NCBI GenBank assembly: GCA_038237515.1
Contig: JBBRYP010000024.1
Span: 1 to 51,281 of the forward strand
Reading direction: 5' to 3'
Source: JBBQDZ01 sp038237515
GTDB taxonomy: Bacteria; Actinomycetota; Thermoleophilia; Gaiellales; Gaiellaceae
DNA: 51,281 bases
Shown: piece after piece, positions 36,289-43,942 of the stretch
How positions within the stretch are numbered: the stretch's first letter is position 1
Layout: every line of letters begins with the position of its first letter
The notes under the pieces: generated by a model
Seen by the model: only the letters and a program-made list of their open reading frames with translations
The model's database searches: none
Told to the model about the DNA's origin: nothing
Translations under genes and position numbers: made by a program

Positions 36289-36303
36289 GGAAGGCGCGCA
36301 ACG

Positions 36304-37389
36304 ATGCAGCATCGGACGAGAGCCGCCACCGCCTGGCGCCGCTGGAGCGCAGCGCTGACGCCCGGGGAATGGTGGCGTCTCGGCGGATTCGCGGGCGCCG
36401 TCGCCTTCCTCCACATCCTCGGCTGGGGGCTGTTCGTCTTCTACGCCCACGGGAACCCCGCCCTCGCGGGCCTCGGGACGCTCGCCTACACGTTCGGGCT
36501 GCGCCACGCGTTCGACGCCGATCACATCGCGGCGATCGACAACACGACGCGGAAGTTCCTCCAGGACGGGAAGCGATCTCTGGGCGTCGGCTTCTTCTTC
36601 TCGCTCGGCCACTCGACGATCGTGTTCTCGCTCGCGGCGGGCCTCGCGGTCGCTGCGAAGACGGTCAACTCGAAGATCCCGTCGTTCCAGGGCTACGGCA
36701 GCTACGTCGGTGCGGGCGTCTCCGGAACCTTCCTCTGGATCATCGGAATCCTCAACCTGATGGTGCTGCTCGACATCCTCCGGATCTTCAAGCAGATGAA
36801 GACCGGCAAGTACAACGAACAGGAGCTCGAGGCGCGCCTGCTCGACCGTGGGTTCATGAACCGGCTCTTCCTCGGTCGCCTCGCCCGCCGGATCGATGCG
36901 AGTTGGAAGATGTACCCCCTCGGCGTCCTCTTCGGGCTCGGTTTCGACACTGCGACGGAGGTCGGGCTCCTGGCAATCGCCGCCGGCGTCGCCACGCACC
37001 ACGTGCCGTTCCTCGCCGTGCTCTCGCTCCCGATCCTGTTCGCGGCGGGAATGAGCCTGATGGACACGGCCGACGGAGCCTTCATGTCTCAGGCCTACGG
37101 CTGGGCGTTCTCGAATCCGATCCGCAAGGTCTACTACAACATCACGGTCACGAGCCTGTCGGTCTCGATCGCGCTGATCATCGGCAGCGTCGAGCTCCTC
37201 CAGGTGTTCTCGGCCAAGTTCTCGCTCGACTCCGGATTCTGGAGCTGGCTCGACAACCTCGACTTCGGAAAGCTCGGCTACGCCATCGTCGGGGCGTTCG
37301 TCGCCACCTGGGCGGTCTCGATCCTCGTGTGGAAGAAGGGCCGGATCGAGGAGCGGTGGGGCAAGCTCGTGAAGGTGGAGGACAGGTAG
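36304..37389 (+). CDS. NiCoT-family nickel/cobalt permease
   Basis: A 361-residue polytopic protein with the NiCoT signatures RHAFDADHIAAIDNTTR, GFFFSLGHSTIVFSLA and LGFDTATEVGLLAIAAG, which form the metal path of HoxN/NixA/NhlF transporters. It imports Ni2+ or Co2+ across the cytoplasmic membrane. The preceding regulator and the exporter upstream make this a nickel uptake-efflux locus. Its stop lies 29 nt before the second MITE-like element. Confidence 0.93.
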   Translation: MQHRTRAATAWRRWSAALTPGEWWRLGGFAGAVAFLHILGWGLFVFYAHGNPALAGLGTLAYTFGLRHAFDADHIAAIDNTTRKFLQDGKRSLGVGFFFSLGHSTIVFSLAAGLAVAAKTVNSKIPSFQGYGSYVGAGVSGTFLWIIGILNLMVLLDILRIFKQMKTGKYNEQELEARLLDRGFMNRLFLGRLARRIDASWKMYPLGVLFGLGFDTATEVGLLAIAAGVATHHVPFLAVLSLPILFAAGMSLMDTADGAFMSQAYGWAFSNPIRKVYYNITVTSLSVSIALIIGSVELLQVFSAKFSLDSGFWSWLDNLDFGKLGYAIVGAFVATWAVSILVWKKGRIEERWGKLVKVEDR

Positions 37390-37418
37390 TTCGTCGCAGG
37401 CCCGCCCGCGGGCAGCCT

Positions 37419-37586
37419 CTAGGGGCTTGTCCGGAAAGTGGCCACGGTGGATGACACGCGGCACGCGTCTCGAGGCAAGGACGCAGGGAGGGTAGATATG
37501 CAGGCATATCTGCGCGACCGAGGACGCCGCATCGAGGCGCGTGACGCCTGTCAGGCGCCCTGGTTCACTTTTTGGACGGCCCCTAG
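37419..37586 (+). mobile_element. MITE-like element, copy 2
   Basis: A 168-bp copy of the element at 20668-20836, in the same orientation and with CTAG at both ends. There is a one-base deletion in the right terminal repeat (GGACGGCCCC). Here the right-hand CTAG gives the TAG stop of the His-rich gene on the minus strand. Both copies therefore end flush with a stop codon of a neighbouring gene. Confidence 0.8.
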
Positions 37587-37849
37587 TGCTCGTGCAGGTG
37601 GTCGGACTCATCGCCCGACTCGTGCGTGTGCACGTGCGAGTGCATCGTGCCGTCCGGATGTGTGTGCTCGTGCTGATGGTCGGTGTGGTCATGGTCATGG
37701 TCGTGGTCGTGCGAGGTGTGCGGGTGCGAGTGCGACGCCCCACCATGGCTGTGCTCGTGAGCATGCGCCGTGTCGTGGTGGTGCTCGGCTCGAGTCACCG
37801 CGTCTCCTCCGAGCCAGCGTAGAAGTCGATCTTTGAACCGAGCAGCCAT
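37583..37849 (-). CDS. Histidine-rich small protein, possible metal-binding
   Basis: An 88-residue protein. A basic amphipathic start (MAARFKDRLLRWLGGDAV) is followed by dense His/Asp/Ser clusters, for example HEHSHGGASHSHPHTSHDHDHDH, resembling Hpn or SlyD tails that bind nickel or zinc. Location beside a NiCoT permease supports metal storage or buffering. The stop codon is the CTAG end of the adjacent element, so the C-terminus may have been set by its insertion. Codon use is skewed by the repetition, and no independent ribosome site is strong. Confidence 0.65.
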   Translation of the reverse strand: MAARFKDRLLRWLGGDAVTRAEHHHDTAHAHEHSHGGASHSHPHTSHDHDHDHDHTDHQHEHTHPDGTMHSHVHTHESGDESDHLHEH

Positions 37850-37879
37850 CCGCCGCGAATCATATTCACCGGCGATGCG

Positions 37880-38581
37880 ATGACCGACAGCGACATCCAC
37901 GACTCGGCTGCGTCCTACGCGCTTCACGCGCTCGATGCAGACGAGCGCTCGGCATTCGAGTCGCATCTGGAGGGCTGCACCCGGTGTCTCGAGGCGGTAA
38001 CGGGGCTGCAGGAGGCTGCCGCCGCGCTCGCGCTCGACGTGGAGCCGCGGGAGCCGCCGCCCGAGCTTCGCGCTCGGATCCTCGCCGAGATCGACGACTC
38101 CGCAGCGCTCGTGCCGCTTCCCCGCCGGCGACCGGCGGTACTTGCGGCTGCCGTCCTCGCCGTCGCGGCCGCATGCGCGGCCGTCGCCTTCGGCGTCTGG
38201 TCGATCGTGCTGGCGCACTCCCTCAGCCACGAGCGCAACGCACGACGCGGGCAGGGCCTCGCACTCGCGATCCTCGCCGATCCGAACGCGCGACGGTTCC
38301 CGCTCTCGGGCGCGCGTGGGGCGGTTGTCGTAACCCCCGCGCGCGCGGCGGCCCTCGTCGTCTCGAACCTGGCGCCGGCGCCGCGGACGAAGACCTACGA
38401 GATCTGGGTCGTCGGAGGCGAAGGGCCGCAGCCGGCAGGCCTCATCCGGGGCGGTGCCAGCGTCGCAGTCGCTCTCAGCCGGCTCGTCCCCACGGGCTCC
38501 CGGGTGGCGGTTTCTCTGGAGCGCGCCGGCGGCGTCGATCATCTCACCGGGAGGCTTCTGTTCGGGGCCCGCACGGGCTGA
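37880..38581 (+). CDS. Zinc-finger anti-sigma factor with RskA-type C-terminal domain
   Basis: A 233-residue membrane protein. The ZAS motif H-x3-C-x2-C is in ESHLEGCTRCLEAV. A hydrophobic helix (PAVLAAAVLAVAAACAAVAFGVWSIVLA) separates the cytosolic sigma-binding part from an extracytoplasmic anti-sigma-K domain (APRTKTYEIWVVGGEGPQPAGLI ... ALSRLVPTG). It should hold the adjacent ECF sigma factor inactive until its outer domain senses stress. It starts at ATG 37880 and shares one base with the sigma gene. Confidence 0.9.
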   Translation: MTDSDIHDSAASYALHALDADERSAFESHLEGCTRCLEAVTGLQEAAAALALDVEPREPPPELRARILAEIDDSAALVPLPRRRPAVLAAAVLAVAAACAAVAFGVWSIVLAHSLSHERNARRGQGLALAILADPNARRFPLSGARGAVVVTPARAAALVVSNLAPAPRTKTYEIWVVGGEGPQPAGLIRGGASVAVALSRLVPTGSRVAVSLERAGGVDHLTGRLLFGARTG

Positions 38582-39300
38582 TGTGTCATCCCGCCGCGAA
38601 GCTGGTACTGGAACCGCTGCGCGTGCAGAATCCTCCCGAAGTGGACAGCTCCGCCGAAACCCCCCGCGACGCCGGGCGACGGGTGGTAGGTTTGCGCATC
38701 GGTCGTAGCCGTCAACGACCTGCAGTGCGAGACTACGCCCACTTGGCCGACGAGGCCGTGCTGGCGCTCGTCGCGCGTGGAGACGAGAATGCCCTCGGCG
38801 CGATCTACGACCGCTTCGGTCGCGTCGCCTTCGGGCTCGCCCTGCGGATCCTGCGCGACCGCTCCCTCGCCGAGGACGCTGTCCAGGAGGCTTTTGTCGC
38901 CGTCTGGCGCACAGCCGAGAGTTTTGCCCCCGACCGAGCGAAACCGAGCACCTGGATCATGACCCTCGTCCACCGCCGCGCCGTCGACCTCGTTCGGCGC
39001 GAAGAGCGGCGGCGCACCGATCCGCTCGAGTCGGCAGACGAGCCGATCGGGGCCGAGACCGACGAGGAGGTCGTGCTCCGCTCGCAGCGCCGGATCGTCC
39101 AGGAAGCGCTGCGGAGTCTTCCCGACGATCAGCGCCAAGCTCTCGAGCTCGCCTACTACGGCGGCTACACGCAGTCGGAGCTCGCGGAGAGGCTCGGCCA
39201 GCCACTCGGGACGATCAAGAGCCGGATGTTCACCGGCCTCGGCCGGCTGCGCGACCTCCTCGCCGAAGCCGGGCTGGAAGCCGAGCTCACCCGGCCCTGA
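38581..39300 (+). CDS. ECF RNA polymerase sigma factor
   Basis: A protein of up to 239 residues. Region 2 spans NALGAIYDRFGRVAFGLALRILRDRSLAEDAVQEAFVAVW, and region 4 contains LRSLPDDQRQALELAYYGGYTQSELAERLGQPLGTIKSRMFTGLGRLR. No region 3 is present, as in group IV sigmas. ATG 38581 overlaps the anti-sigma stop (TGATG), but GTG 38641 would remove an unconserved 20-residue tail and may be the true start. The regulator is encoded before its sigma, the reverse of the commonest order. Confidence 0.9.
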   Translation: MCHPAAKLVLEPLRVQNPPEVDSSAETPRDAGRRVVGLRIGRSRQRPAVRDYAHLADEAVLALVARGDENALGAIYDRFGRVAFGLALRILRDRSLAEDAVQEAFVAVWRTAESFAPDRAKPSTWIMTLVHRRAVDLVRREERRRTDPLESADEPIGAETDEEVVLRSQRRIVQEALRSLPDDQRQALELAYYGGYTQSELAERLGQPLGTIKSRMFTGLGRLRDLLAEAGLEAELTRP

Positions 39301-39390
39301 GGAACCAGCGCCGCGCCCCGGACAGGCTCCCGCCTCGCAGACCGACGAGCGCTCCGTTCGTCGGCTTCCAAGGTCCCGACCAGCAACAGC

Positions 39391-39415
39391 GAAGGGCGGC
39401 TCGTAGCCGCCCTTC
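39391..39415. terminator. Bidirectional hairpin between convergent sigma and hsp20 genes
   Basis: GAAGGGCGGC-TCGTA-GCCGCCCTTC is a perfect 10-bp stem with a 5-nt loop, midway between the two convergent genes. No T-tract is present. Confidence 0.7.
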
Positions 39416-39441
39416 GTCCCGGCAGGATCGGCGTGAGGCCG

Positions 39442-39945
39442 CTACTGCGTCTCGGTCACCGACTGCGCGGCTTTGCCCTCGATCGTCACGCTCTCGCTCG
39501 GCGTCGAGCCGATCGAGATGCGGCGCGGCTCCGGCGCCTTCGGCTTCTGCACGTGAACCTCGAGCACGCCGTCCTTGTAGTCGGCGGAGATGCTGTCTTC
39601 CGTCGCTCCGGGCGGCAGGCCGATCGACCTCGCGAAAGTCCCGTGGCGGCGCTCGAAGCGGTAGAAGCGGTCCTGCTTGACCTCCTCCGTCCGCTCCCGC
39701 TCGGCCGAAACGGTCAGCGCGCCGTCGTCGAACTCGATCGCGATCTTGTCCTGGGGGACGCCCGGCAGGTCGAACGAGTAGACCAGCTCCTCGTCCGTCT
39801 CCCACACGTCGAGCGCCGGCACCCACGTGCGGCTGTCCGAGCCGTTCCCGTGGCCGTTGCCGAGGTTGCCGCTGAAGAGCCGGCCCAGGTCGTTCTGAAG
39901 CTGAGCGATCTCGCGAAACGGATCCCAACGTACCAATGTGGCCAT
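39442..39945 (-). CDS. Hsp20/alpha-crystallin family small heat-shock protein
   Basis: A 167-residue protein with the alpha-crystallin domain: VWETDEELVYSFDLPGVPQDKIAIEFDDGALTVSAERE, the RFERRHGTFARSIGLPPGA loop and the C-terminal YKDGVLEVHVQKPKA. It forms oligomers that hold unfolding proteins for DnaK/ClpB. ATG 39945 has AAGGAG 8 nt upstream; the frame also opens at GTG 39954. It is transcribed from a promoter-operator almost identical to that of dnaK (39982-40011), so HspR control is expected. Confidence 0.93.
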   Translation of the reverse strand: MATLVRWDPFREIAQLQNDLGRLFSGNLGNGHGNGSDSRTWVPALDVWETDEELVYSFDLPGVPQDKIAIEFDDGALTVSAERERTEEVKQDRFYRFERRHGTFARSIGLPPGATEDSISADYKDGVLEVHVQKPKAPEPRRISIGSTPSESVTIEGKAAQSVTETQ

Positions 39946-39981
39946 CGTGCACACTCCTTCTTCTCAGTTGAACTTACTGAG

Positions 39982-40011
39982 AGAATATAACCTAAGTGCT
40001 TCATTGTCAAG
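39982..40011 (-). promoter_or_regulatory. hsp20 promoter overlapping a HAIR-like HspR operator
   Basis: Minus-strand TTGACA (40005-40010), a 17-nt spacer, and TATTCT (39982-39987). CTTGACA-N7-ACTTAGG lies at 39991-40011, with 5 of 7 bases in each arm matching the published HAIR consensus. The N7 spacers differ from the dnaK site at most positions, whereas the arms and promoter hexamers are conserved, which is the pattern expected under selection. Confidence 0.82.
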
Positions 40012-40036
40012 TGACGCAACCGTTTACGATCCCGAC

Positions 40037-40981
40037 GTGACCGAGATCCCGCAACACCTGAAGGGACGGGATCTGCTGGCTGTCCGCGACTGGGACTCGA
40101 ACGAGCTCCGCGTCGTCCTCGACCTCGCCGACGAGCTGAAGGCACTGCAGGCGCGGCGCGAGGAGCATCGCCTACTCCCTGGCCGCGCCCTGGGCATGAT
40201 CTTCCAGAAACCCTCCACCCGCACGCGCGTCTCCTTCGAGGTCGGCATGGCCCAGCTGGGAGGCTTCGCGCTCCACCTCGCGACGGACGACCTCCAGCTC
40301 GGGCGCGGTGAGACGCTCCGCGACACGGCTCAGGTTCTGTCGCGCTACCTCGACGCGATCATGGTCCGCACTGCCTCCCAGTCGGACGTCGAGGGGCTGG
40401 CGCGGTACGCGAGCGTACCCGTCGTCAACGGCCTGACGGAAGCGTCCCACCCCTGTCAGGCGATCGCCGACCTGATGACGATCCGGGAGCGCCTCGGCCG
40501 ACTCTCCGGCGTGCGCGTCGCGTACGTCGGCGATGGGAACAACGTCTGCGCCTCGTTGATGATCGCCGCCGCGAGGTTCGGCATGCGGTTCATCGCCGCG
40601 ACGCCTCCCGCGTACCGGCCCGACCCGGAGACGCTCAAGCTCGCCATGCGCGTGGCGGTGCAGTCGGGTGGCACGGTCGAGCTGACGGAGGACCCGCGAT
40701 CGGCCGTGCGCGGCAGCGACGTCGTGTACACCGACGTCTGGACGAGCATGGGTCAGGAGGCGGAGCGAGATCGCCGTCTCCGTGACTTCGCCGCCTACCG
40801 TGTCGACGCCGAGCTCCTGGCCCGCGCCGGCGAGCAGGCGATCGTGCTGCACTGCCTGCCGGCGCACTACGGCGAGGAGATCACCGAGGACGTCCTCCAG
40901 GGACCGAACTCGGCTGCCTGGGATCAGGCCGAGAACCGCCTCCACACCCAGAAGGCGCTCCTCGCCCTCGTCGTCAGGTAG
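40037..40981 (+). CDS. argF: Ornithine carbamoyltransferase
   Basis: A 314-residue enzyme that makes citrulline from ornithine and carbamoyl phosphate in arginine biosynthesis. Signature motifs are STRTR in FQKPSTRTRVSFEVGMAQ (carbamoyl-phosphate site), HPCQ in EASHPCQAIADL and HCLP in VLHCLPAHYGEE. The SMG loop is present (TSMGQEAERDRR). The open frame extends 99 nt further upstream, but that section is the hsp20 promoter, so GTG 40037 (VTEIPQHL) is preferred. No other arg gene lies nearby. Confidence 0.92.
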   Translation: MTEIPQHLKGRDLLAVRDWDSNELRVVLDLADELKALQARREEHRLLPGRALGMIFQKPSTRTRVSFEVGMAQLGGFALHLATDDLQLGRGETLRDTAQVLSRYLDAIMVRTASQSDVEGLARYASVPVVNGLTEASHPCQAIADLMTIRERLGRLSGVRVAYVGDGNNVCASLMIAAARFGMRFIAATPPAYRPDPETLKLAMRVAVQSGGTVELTEDPRSAVRGSDVVYTDVWTSMGQEAERDRRLRDFAAYRVDAELLARAGEQAIVLHCLPAHYGEEITEDVLQGPNSAAWDQAENRLHTQKALLALVVR

Positions 40982-40987
40982 CGGCCG

Positions 40988-41572
40988 CTACGCGAGCTCG
41001 CGGCGCCCTCCCACGAGCGCGACGATTCCGACGAGCAGGCCGACGCCGCCGACGACGAGCGCGACGACCGTGAGCGTCGAGGAGCCGTCGCCGCCGCCGA
41101 GCGAGGAGACGACCCTCACGAGAGGGGCGGGGGTGTCCGAGCTCTCGGTTCCCGACCAGTCGACGACCGTGCCGTCGGAGTAGGTCTGGCGGACGACGAA
41201 CCTGTACGTCTTCGCCGCGGATGCCGCCGCGTTGAAGCGGAAGACGGCGTCCTCGCCGGCGGGCGTTCTGCCGCCCGTCCAGGTCACCTTCTGCACGACG
41301 GCCTCCTGGCCGGAACCGGTCGCCCGGACCTGCCGCTTCCACGGCGCAGCGACCGGCTCGAACGAGTCGACGTCGAAGCCGCTCGGCACCGTCAGCTCGA
41401 TCTTCGTCGTCGCCTCGCCCTCCTTCTCCGTCGGAACCGACAGCGTGAACTGCTGGTCAGCCTTCGCGGGCGCGATCGAGGGGCTCACGATCGCGTGGGC
41501 CCAGGCGGCCGAGGCCCAGGCGAGGAAGCAGGCGGTGCAGGCGAGGGCGGTCGCGAGCGAGCGTCTCTTCAT
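40988..41572 (-). CDS. YcnI-like (DUF1775) copper-associated membrane protein
   Basis: A 194-residue exported protein. A signal peptide (LATALACTACFLAWASAAWA) ends just before HAIVSPSIAPAKADQQFTLSVPTEKEGEATTKIELTVP. The mature N-terminal His and the conserved sheet are typical of YcnI domains that bind copper. A C-terminal membrane helix (LTVVALVVGGVGLLVGIVALV) anchors it, leaving the domain outside. It is convergent with argF and divergent from the rhomboid gene. Confidence 0.88.
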   Translation of the reverse strand: MKRRSLATALACTACFLAWASAAWAHAIVSPSIAPAKADQQFTLSVPTEKEGEATTKIELTVPSGFDVDSFEPVAAPWKRQVRATGSGQEAVVQKVTWTGGRTPAGEDAVFRFNAAASAAKTYRFVVRQTYSDGTVVDWSGTESSDTPAPLVRVVSSLGGGDGSSTLTVVALVVGGVGLLVGIVALVGGRRELA

Positions 41573-41648
41573 ATCCTGCTCTCCTTACCTACGCTGGTGC
41601 TCGAGCGCAAACCGCCGTCCCCCGGCCGTTCGTGCGACGATCAGCCGC

Positions 41649-42344
41649 GTGCTGCCGCTGAAGGACAACGTCCCGACGCGCACGTTCCCTCTCGTGACGA
41701 TCGGGTTGATCCTCGCGAACGCGCTCGTCTGGGCCTGGGAGGTGACCGGCACGAGCGTCGAGCACGATGTCGTTCGCTACGGCTTCTACCCCTGCTCGGT
41801 GCAGGGGCCGTGCCTGCCGCCGGCGACCGACCACCTGCCCTGGTACGAGGGCGCGTTCAGCTCGATGTTCATGCACGGCGGGTGGGAGCACATCATCGGC
41901 AACATGCTCTTCCTCTGGATCTTCGGCAACAACGTCGAGGACGCGATGGGCCGGTTGAAGTTCCTGCTCTGGTATCTCACCGCCGGGCTCGCGGCGACCG
42001 CGCTCCAGAGTTTCGTGACGCTCCACTACTCGACCGCGGGCGGCGCGAGCGTACCCAACATCGGCGCGAGCGGCGCGATCGCGGGCGTCCTCGGCGCCTA
42101 CTTCCTCCTCCTCCCCCGGGCCCGTGTGCTGACGCTCATCTTCGGTTTCATCCTGCGCGAGATCCACGCGCTCTGGTTCCTCGGCATCTGGTTCGTCTTC
42201 CAGATCCTCTCGGGCGGCGTGGCGCTCGAACATCCGGAGCAAGGCGGGGGGGTCGCGTTCTTCGCCCACATCGGCGGCTTCGTCTTCGGGCTCGCAACCG
42301 TTTTCCTCGTCGCCCGTCGCAAGCCGCTGCGCCCACGCTGGTGA
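41649..42344 (+). CDS. Rhomboid-family intramembrane serine protease
   Basis: A 231-residue protein with six or seven helices. The catalytic Ser is in NIGASGAIAGVLG and the His in AFFAHIGGFVFG. The HGGWEHIIGNMLFLWIFGNNVED loop carries the family's conserved HxxxN patch. Rhomboids cleave transmembrane helices. The 45-residue insertion between helices 1 and 2 (YPCSVQGPCLPPATDHLP) with two Cys is typical of actinobacterial members. GTG 41649 was chosen. Its stop overlaps the next gene by four bases. Confidence 0.92.
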   Translation: MLPLKDNVPTRTFPLVTIGLILANALVWAWEVTGTSVEHDVVRYGFYPCSVQGPCLPPATDHLPWYEGAFSSMFMHGGWEHIIGNMLFLWIFGNNVEDAMGRLKFLLWYLTAGLAATALQSFVTLHYSTAGGASVPNIGASGAIAGVLGAYFLLLPRARVLTLIFGFILREIHALWFLGIWFVFQILSGGVALEHPEQGGGVAFFAHIGGFVFGLATVFLVARRKPLRPRW

Positions 42345-42652
42345 GCGATCACGCCGGCTTCGAGCAGCACGTGCGCCGTGCGCTCGACTCGCTCCCTCCG
42401 CGCATCGCGAGGGCCCTCGAGAACGTCGCGGTCGTCGTCGAGGACGAGCACGCGGATGATCGCGACCTCTTCGGGCTCTTCGAGGAGGAGCCCTACCTGC
42501 CGGCCAAGATCACGATCTACCGCCTGCCCCTCGTGGAGTCATTCTCCGATGCAGCCCAGCTCGAAGAGGAGATCAGAATCACGGTGCTCCACGAGCTCGC
42601 CCACTACTTCGGCATCGAGGAAGAGCGCCTCGACGAGCTCGGCTACGCCTGA
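42341..42652 (+). CDS. Small zincin-type metallopeptidase-family protein
   Basis: A 103-residue protein. The zinc motif HELAH appears in TVLHELAHYFGIEEERLDELGY, a pattern of the short actinobacterial metallopeptidase family (DUF1025-like) whose substrates are unknown. GTG 42341 overlaps the rhomboid stop (GTGA), which suggests a coupled pair of proteases. The N-terminal half (LDSLPPRIARALENVAVVVEDE) is the family's conserved leader region. Confidence 0.85.
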   Translation: MSDHAGFEQHVRRALDSLPPRIARALENVAVVVEDEHADDRDLFGLFEEEPYLPAKITIYRLPLVESFSDAAQLEEEIRITVLHELAHYFGIEEERLDELGYA

Positions 42653-42741
42653 TGGTCGTCTTCCTCGACGTCCTGGCCGTTGCCGCAGCCGTCGTCGGCG
42701 GCGGGGTTCTCCTGCTCTACTTCTTCGGATCCTGGAAGTGA
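42652..42741 (+). CDS. 29-residue single-helix membrane microprotein
   Basis: ATG 42652 shares one base with the preceding TGA. The product is a hydrophobic helix (VVFLDVLAVAAAVVGGGVLLLYFF) with a GSWK tail. The coupling and amino-acid composition favour a genuine short membrane protein, perhaps associated with the upstream rhomboid and metallopeptidase. No homologue is recognised. Confidence 0.55.
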   Translation: MVVFLDVLAVAAAVVGGGVLLLYFFGSWK

Positions 42742-42785
42742 GTCCACGTAGGAATCTCGGCGCGAGCGCGAACGTTCTAGTAGGC

Positions 42786-43028
42786 ATGACAGAACTCGAT
42801 GACATCCGGCTCGAGATCGAGCGCCTGACGGAGCGGCGCCGCGAGCTCTTCCGCAGGCTTTCCGAGGGCTTCGACTCGGCGCTCGCGGCCGAGCACTCCG
42901 GTCTCGAGCAGCAGATCGCGCGCCTCTGGGACGCGCACCGTTCCGAGCGGGCCCGGCTCCGCTTCGGGGAGCGCAACACGATCATCCATCGCGCCCGCCA
43001 GGAAGAGCGGCTCGAGCGAGCCGCCTGA
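42786..43028 (+). CDS. Small charged coiled-coil protein of unknown function
   Basis: An 80-residue protein rich in Arg, Glu and Leu. Heptad-like helices (DDIRLEIERLTERRRELFRRL and LEQQIARLWDAHRSERARLRFG) suggest a coiled coil. ATG 42786 is the first in-frame start. The end overlaps the convergent methyltransferase by 47 nt. Confidence 0.6.
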   Translation: MTELDDIRLEIERLTERRRELFRRLSEGFDSALAAEHSGLEQQIARLWDAHRSERARLRFGERNTIIHRARQEERLERAA

Positions 43029-43920
43029 CCGAGCTTCGAAGCGAGCGGGGCCTCAGCTCCGCGCAGAGCACAGCCGACGCGCCCGGCCCGCGCTCGCCGT
43101 AGCGCGCACCGGATGCGTCAGCAATCGCTCGCCACCCGTCCTCCCTGCTGCCGTACGTCTCCTGCTCGAAGACCTCCAGGCGCGCGCCGGCGAAGAGGGC
43201 GAGCCACTCCTCGGCGGGACGCTGGACGAACCAGCCGTGGTCCTCGGGTGCACCGCAGGGGACCGTGACGAGCAGACGCCCGTCGCGCGCGAGGACGCGG
43301 TTCAGCTCGCTGAGGGCTGCCGCGAAGCCCTCTCCGCCCGCTGCGTCCACCCCGTAGACGCGGTTGTCCCGGCCGATGTGCTCGAGCGTGGAGATGCAGA
43401 AGACGACGTCGAAGGACCCGTTCGCGAACGGGAGGTCTCTCAGATCCGCCGTCACCATCGAGTAACCCGGAAGCGTTCGCTCCGCCAGGTCGACCGCCGT
43501 GGGCGGCACGGGCGCGGCGGCGGCGAGCGCCGTCAGATAGGCGGGCTCGGCATTCGCCGAACCGATGTCGAGCACCCTGCGCTCGCCGCGGTAGCGCGCG
43601 AGCGTCCACGGGATCTCGATCACCCGTTCGTCGAGCCCGGGCGGGCCGATCAGCTCGCGCGGGCGCGCCTCACGGGCGCGCGCGTCGACCGAGAGCGCCA
43701 CCGCATCGTCGAGGGCACGGACGCGGGCGAACTCGGCGCTCGACACCAGCTCGTGGAGCAGCGTGGCGCGCGACAGCGTTCCCGCGCAGAGGGACGCGAC
43801 GGCCCGCTCCCGCCCCGCCGCGTCGGGGTCGCGCCGGAGTACATGCCGGTACAGCTCATCGACGAAGCGGGTGTCCTCGACGGAGGCGATCTCCCTGTAG
43901 GCGCGTAGCCGGTCGTCCAC
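42982..43920 (-). CDS. DUF4214-methyltransferase fusion protein
   Basis: A 312-residue protein. The N-terminal DUF4214 helix bundle reads FVDELYRHVLRRDPDAAGRERAVASL and HELVSSAEFARVR. A class-I SAM methyltransferase follows, with motif I RRVLDIGSANAEPAY and the LPFANGSFDVVFCISTLEHI block near the active centre. DUF4214 modules commonly accompany cell-surface glycan enzymes, so an envelope or sugar substrate is suggested. The start is GTG 43920. Its C-terminal tail is antisense to the small coiled-coil gene. Confidence 0.82.
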   Translation of the reverse strand: MDDRLRAYREIASVEDTRFVDELYRHVLRRDPDAAGRERAVASLCAGTLSRATLLHELVSSAEFARVRALDDAVALSVDARAREARPRELIGPPGLDERVIEIPWTLARYRGERRVLDIGSANAEPAYLTALAAAAPVPPTAVDLAERTLPGYSMVTADLRDLPFANGSFDVVFCISTLEHIGRDNRVYGVDAAGGEGFAAALSELNRVLARDGRLLVTVPCGAPEDHGWFVQRPAEEWLALFAGARLEVFEQETYGSREDGWRAIADASGARYGERGPGASAVLCAELRPRSLRSSVRRLARAALPGGRDG

Positions 43921-43942
43921 CGCTCGAAACCCTACGGCTCGT

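Noticed and set aside
37541..37822. Val/Arg-rich plus-strand frame opposite the His-rich gene
   Set aside because: Its composition is the complement of His/Asp codons and its start lies in the repeat element.
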